Source: an uncultured Lachnospiraceae bacterium (GTDB lineage Bacteria; Bacillota; Clostridia; Lachnospirales; Lachnospiraceae). Taken from it: a stretch of DNA of 5,926 nt. Location of the stretch: the NCBI GenBank assembly GCA_958446555.1, contig CAUCWU010000164.1:1-5926 (forward strand), given 5' to 3'. Positions within the stretch are counted from its first letter, which is position 1, and each line of letters begins with the position of its first letter. The translations under genes and the position numbers were made by a program. The notes under the pieces are model-generated. The model was not told the DNA's origin. It saw only the letters and a list, made by a program, of their open reading frames with translations, and did not search any database. Below are positions 5,606-5,926 of the stretch, piece after piece.

Positions 5606-5636
5606 TTGACTTCAAGTTAACTTGAAGTGTTACAGT
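5606..5636 (+). promoter_or_regulatory. MerR-type promoter and operator of the aldo/keto reductase gene
   Basis: The -35 box TTGACT (5606-5611) and -10 box TACAGT (5631-5636) are 19 bases apart, the over-long spacing characteristic of MerR-activated promoters. The spacer is almost filled by a perfect 20-bp palindrome (5609-5628) centred on GTTAAC. MerR proteins twist such DNA to bring the two boxes into register when induced. The same site lies directly upstream of merR, so it can also control merR; the merR promoter itself is not clear. Confidence 0.9.
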
Positions 5637-5649
5637 AAGTGTATCACAA

Positions 5650-5698
5650 GATTCCAAGAGAATCAATGCAAAAACGCGAAGACAAAAAGCGTTTGCAT
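5650..5698 (+). other. Two small hairpins in the aldo/keto reductase leader
   Basis: GATTC (5650-5654) pairs with GAATC (5660-5664). Then ATGCA (5666-5670) and AACGC (5673-5677) pair with GCGTT (5689-5693) and TGCAT (5694-5698), leaving a two-base bulge at 5671-5672. The second hairpin ends five bases before the Shine-Dalgarno (GGGAG, 5704-5708) and may shield the 5' end or tune translation. There is no terminator-like U-run. Confidence 0.4.
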
Positions 5699-5713
5699 AG
5701 AAAGGGAGAGACT

Positions 5714-5926
5714 ATGTATATTGCAGATAAGACAAGATATGACAACATGAAGTACAATCGCTGTGGAGCAAGTGGACTGATGCTTCCGGCAGTGTCACTT
5801 GGACTGTGGCACAATTTTGGAACCAACGGAAATTTTGATACGATGATGGCAATGTGCGAGACTGCATTTGATCACGGTATCACACACTTTGATCTGGCAA
5901 ACAATTACGGACCGGTTCCGGGTGCA
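5714..5926 (+). CDS. Aldo/keto reductase, YghZ (L-glyceraldehyde 3-phosphate reductase) type, 3' partial
   Basis: Seventy-one codons are visible before the right edge. The translation runs MYIADKTRYDNMKYNRCG, then SGLMLPAVSLGLWHNFG, and ends THFDLANNYGPVPGA. SLGLWHNFG followed by GITHFDLANNYGPPPG-like sequence is distinctive of the YghZ/AKR14 branch and includes the catalytic Asp and Tyr of aldo/keto reductases (D in FDLA, Y in NNYG); the catalytic Lys and His and the NADPH site lie beyond the edge. Family members reduce aldehydes such as L-glyceraldehyde 3-phosphate or methylglyoxal with NADPH in the cytoplasm. The start is supported by GGGAG five bases upstream. The MerR-type promoter indicates induction by a MerR ligand, probably a reactive aldehyde. 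Confidence 0.92.
   Translation, partial: MYIADKTRYDNMKYNRCGASGLMLPAVSLGLWHNFGTNGNFDTMMAMCETAFDHGITHFDLANNYGPVPGA

Noticed and set aside
5644..5826. Minus-strand 60-codon frame opposite the aldo/keto reductase start
   Set aside because: It overlaps the leader and start of a well-supported reductase gene and shows no coding signals of its own.

Overview
The window looks like the chromosome of a low-to-mid GC Firmicute, most likely a gut-type Lachnospiraceae. This rests on gene content, AGGAGG-type ribosome binding sites, sigma-A promoters with TG-extended -10 boxes and AT-rich intergenic DNA; it was not tested by a database search. There are seven genes: two are cut by the window edges, and one (4124-5083) has no assignable function.

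Left region (1-1746): the C-terminal part of a GT28/MurG-like diacylglycerol glucosyltransferase-type protein (+) runs toward a DUF1275/YoaK-type membrane protein (-). The 127-base gap between them is almost filled by two adjacent, two-tier hairpins with G-rich feet. They look like a REP-like mobile repeat serving as a two-way terminator.

Centre (1747-3573): a divergent promoter region of about 250 bases leads into the most interesting gene. It joins an XRE-type helix-turn-helix domain to a full-length, catalytically intact AlaA-like alanine aminotransferase. The promoter carries several copies of a TTGAAC(TT) element, including a perfect inverted repeat and one copy that contains the -35 box, which suggests autoregulation. 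A good Shine-Dalgarno plus ATG lies exactly at the domain junction, so the gene could also make the aminotransferase alone. The architecture parallels MocR/GabR (GntR-type DNA-binding domain plus aminotransferase fold) but uses a different DNA-binding domain.

Right-centre (3574-5134): a strong promoter drives a two-gene operon, a HIT-family nucleotide hydrolase and an uncharacterised 319-residue protein whose start overlaps the HIT stop codon by one base. It ends in an intrinsic terminator whose right arm lies inside the end of the converging merR gene.

Right region (5115-5926): a MerR-family regulator is divergent from a YghZ-like aldo/keto reductase cut by the right edge. The reductase promoter is a textbook MerR promoter: a 19-bp spacer almost filled by a perfect 20-bp palindrome. 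The pair probably forms an aldehyde or electrophile response module.
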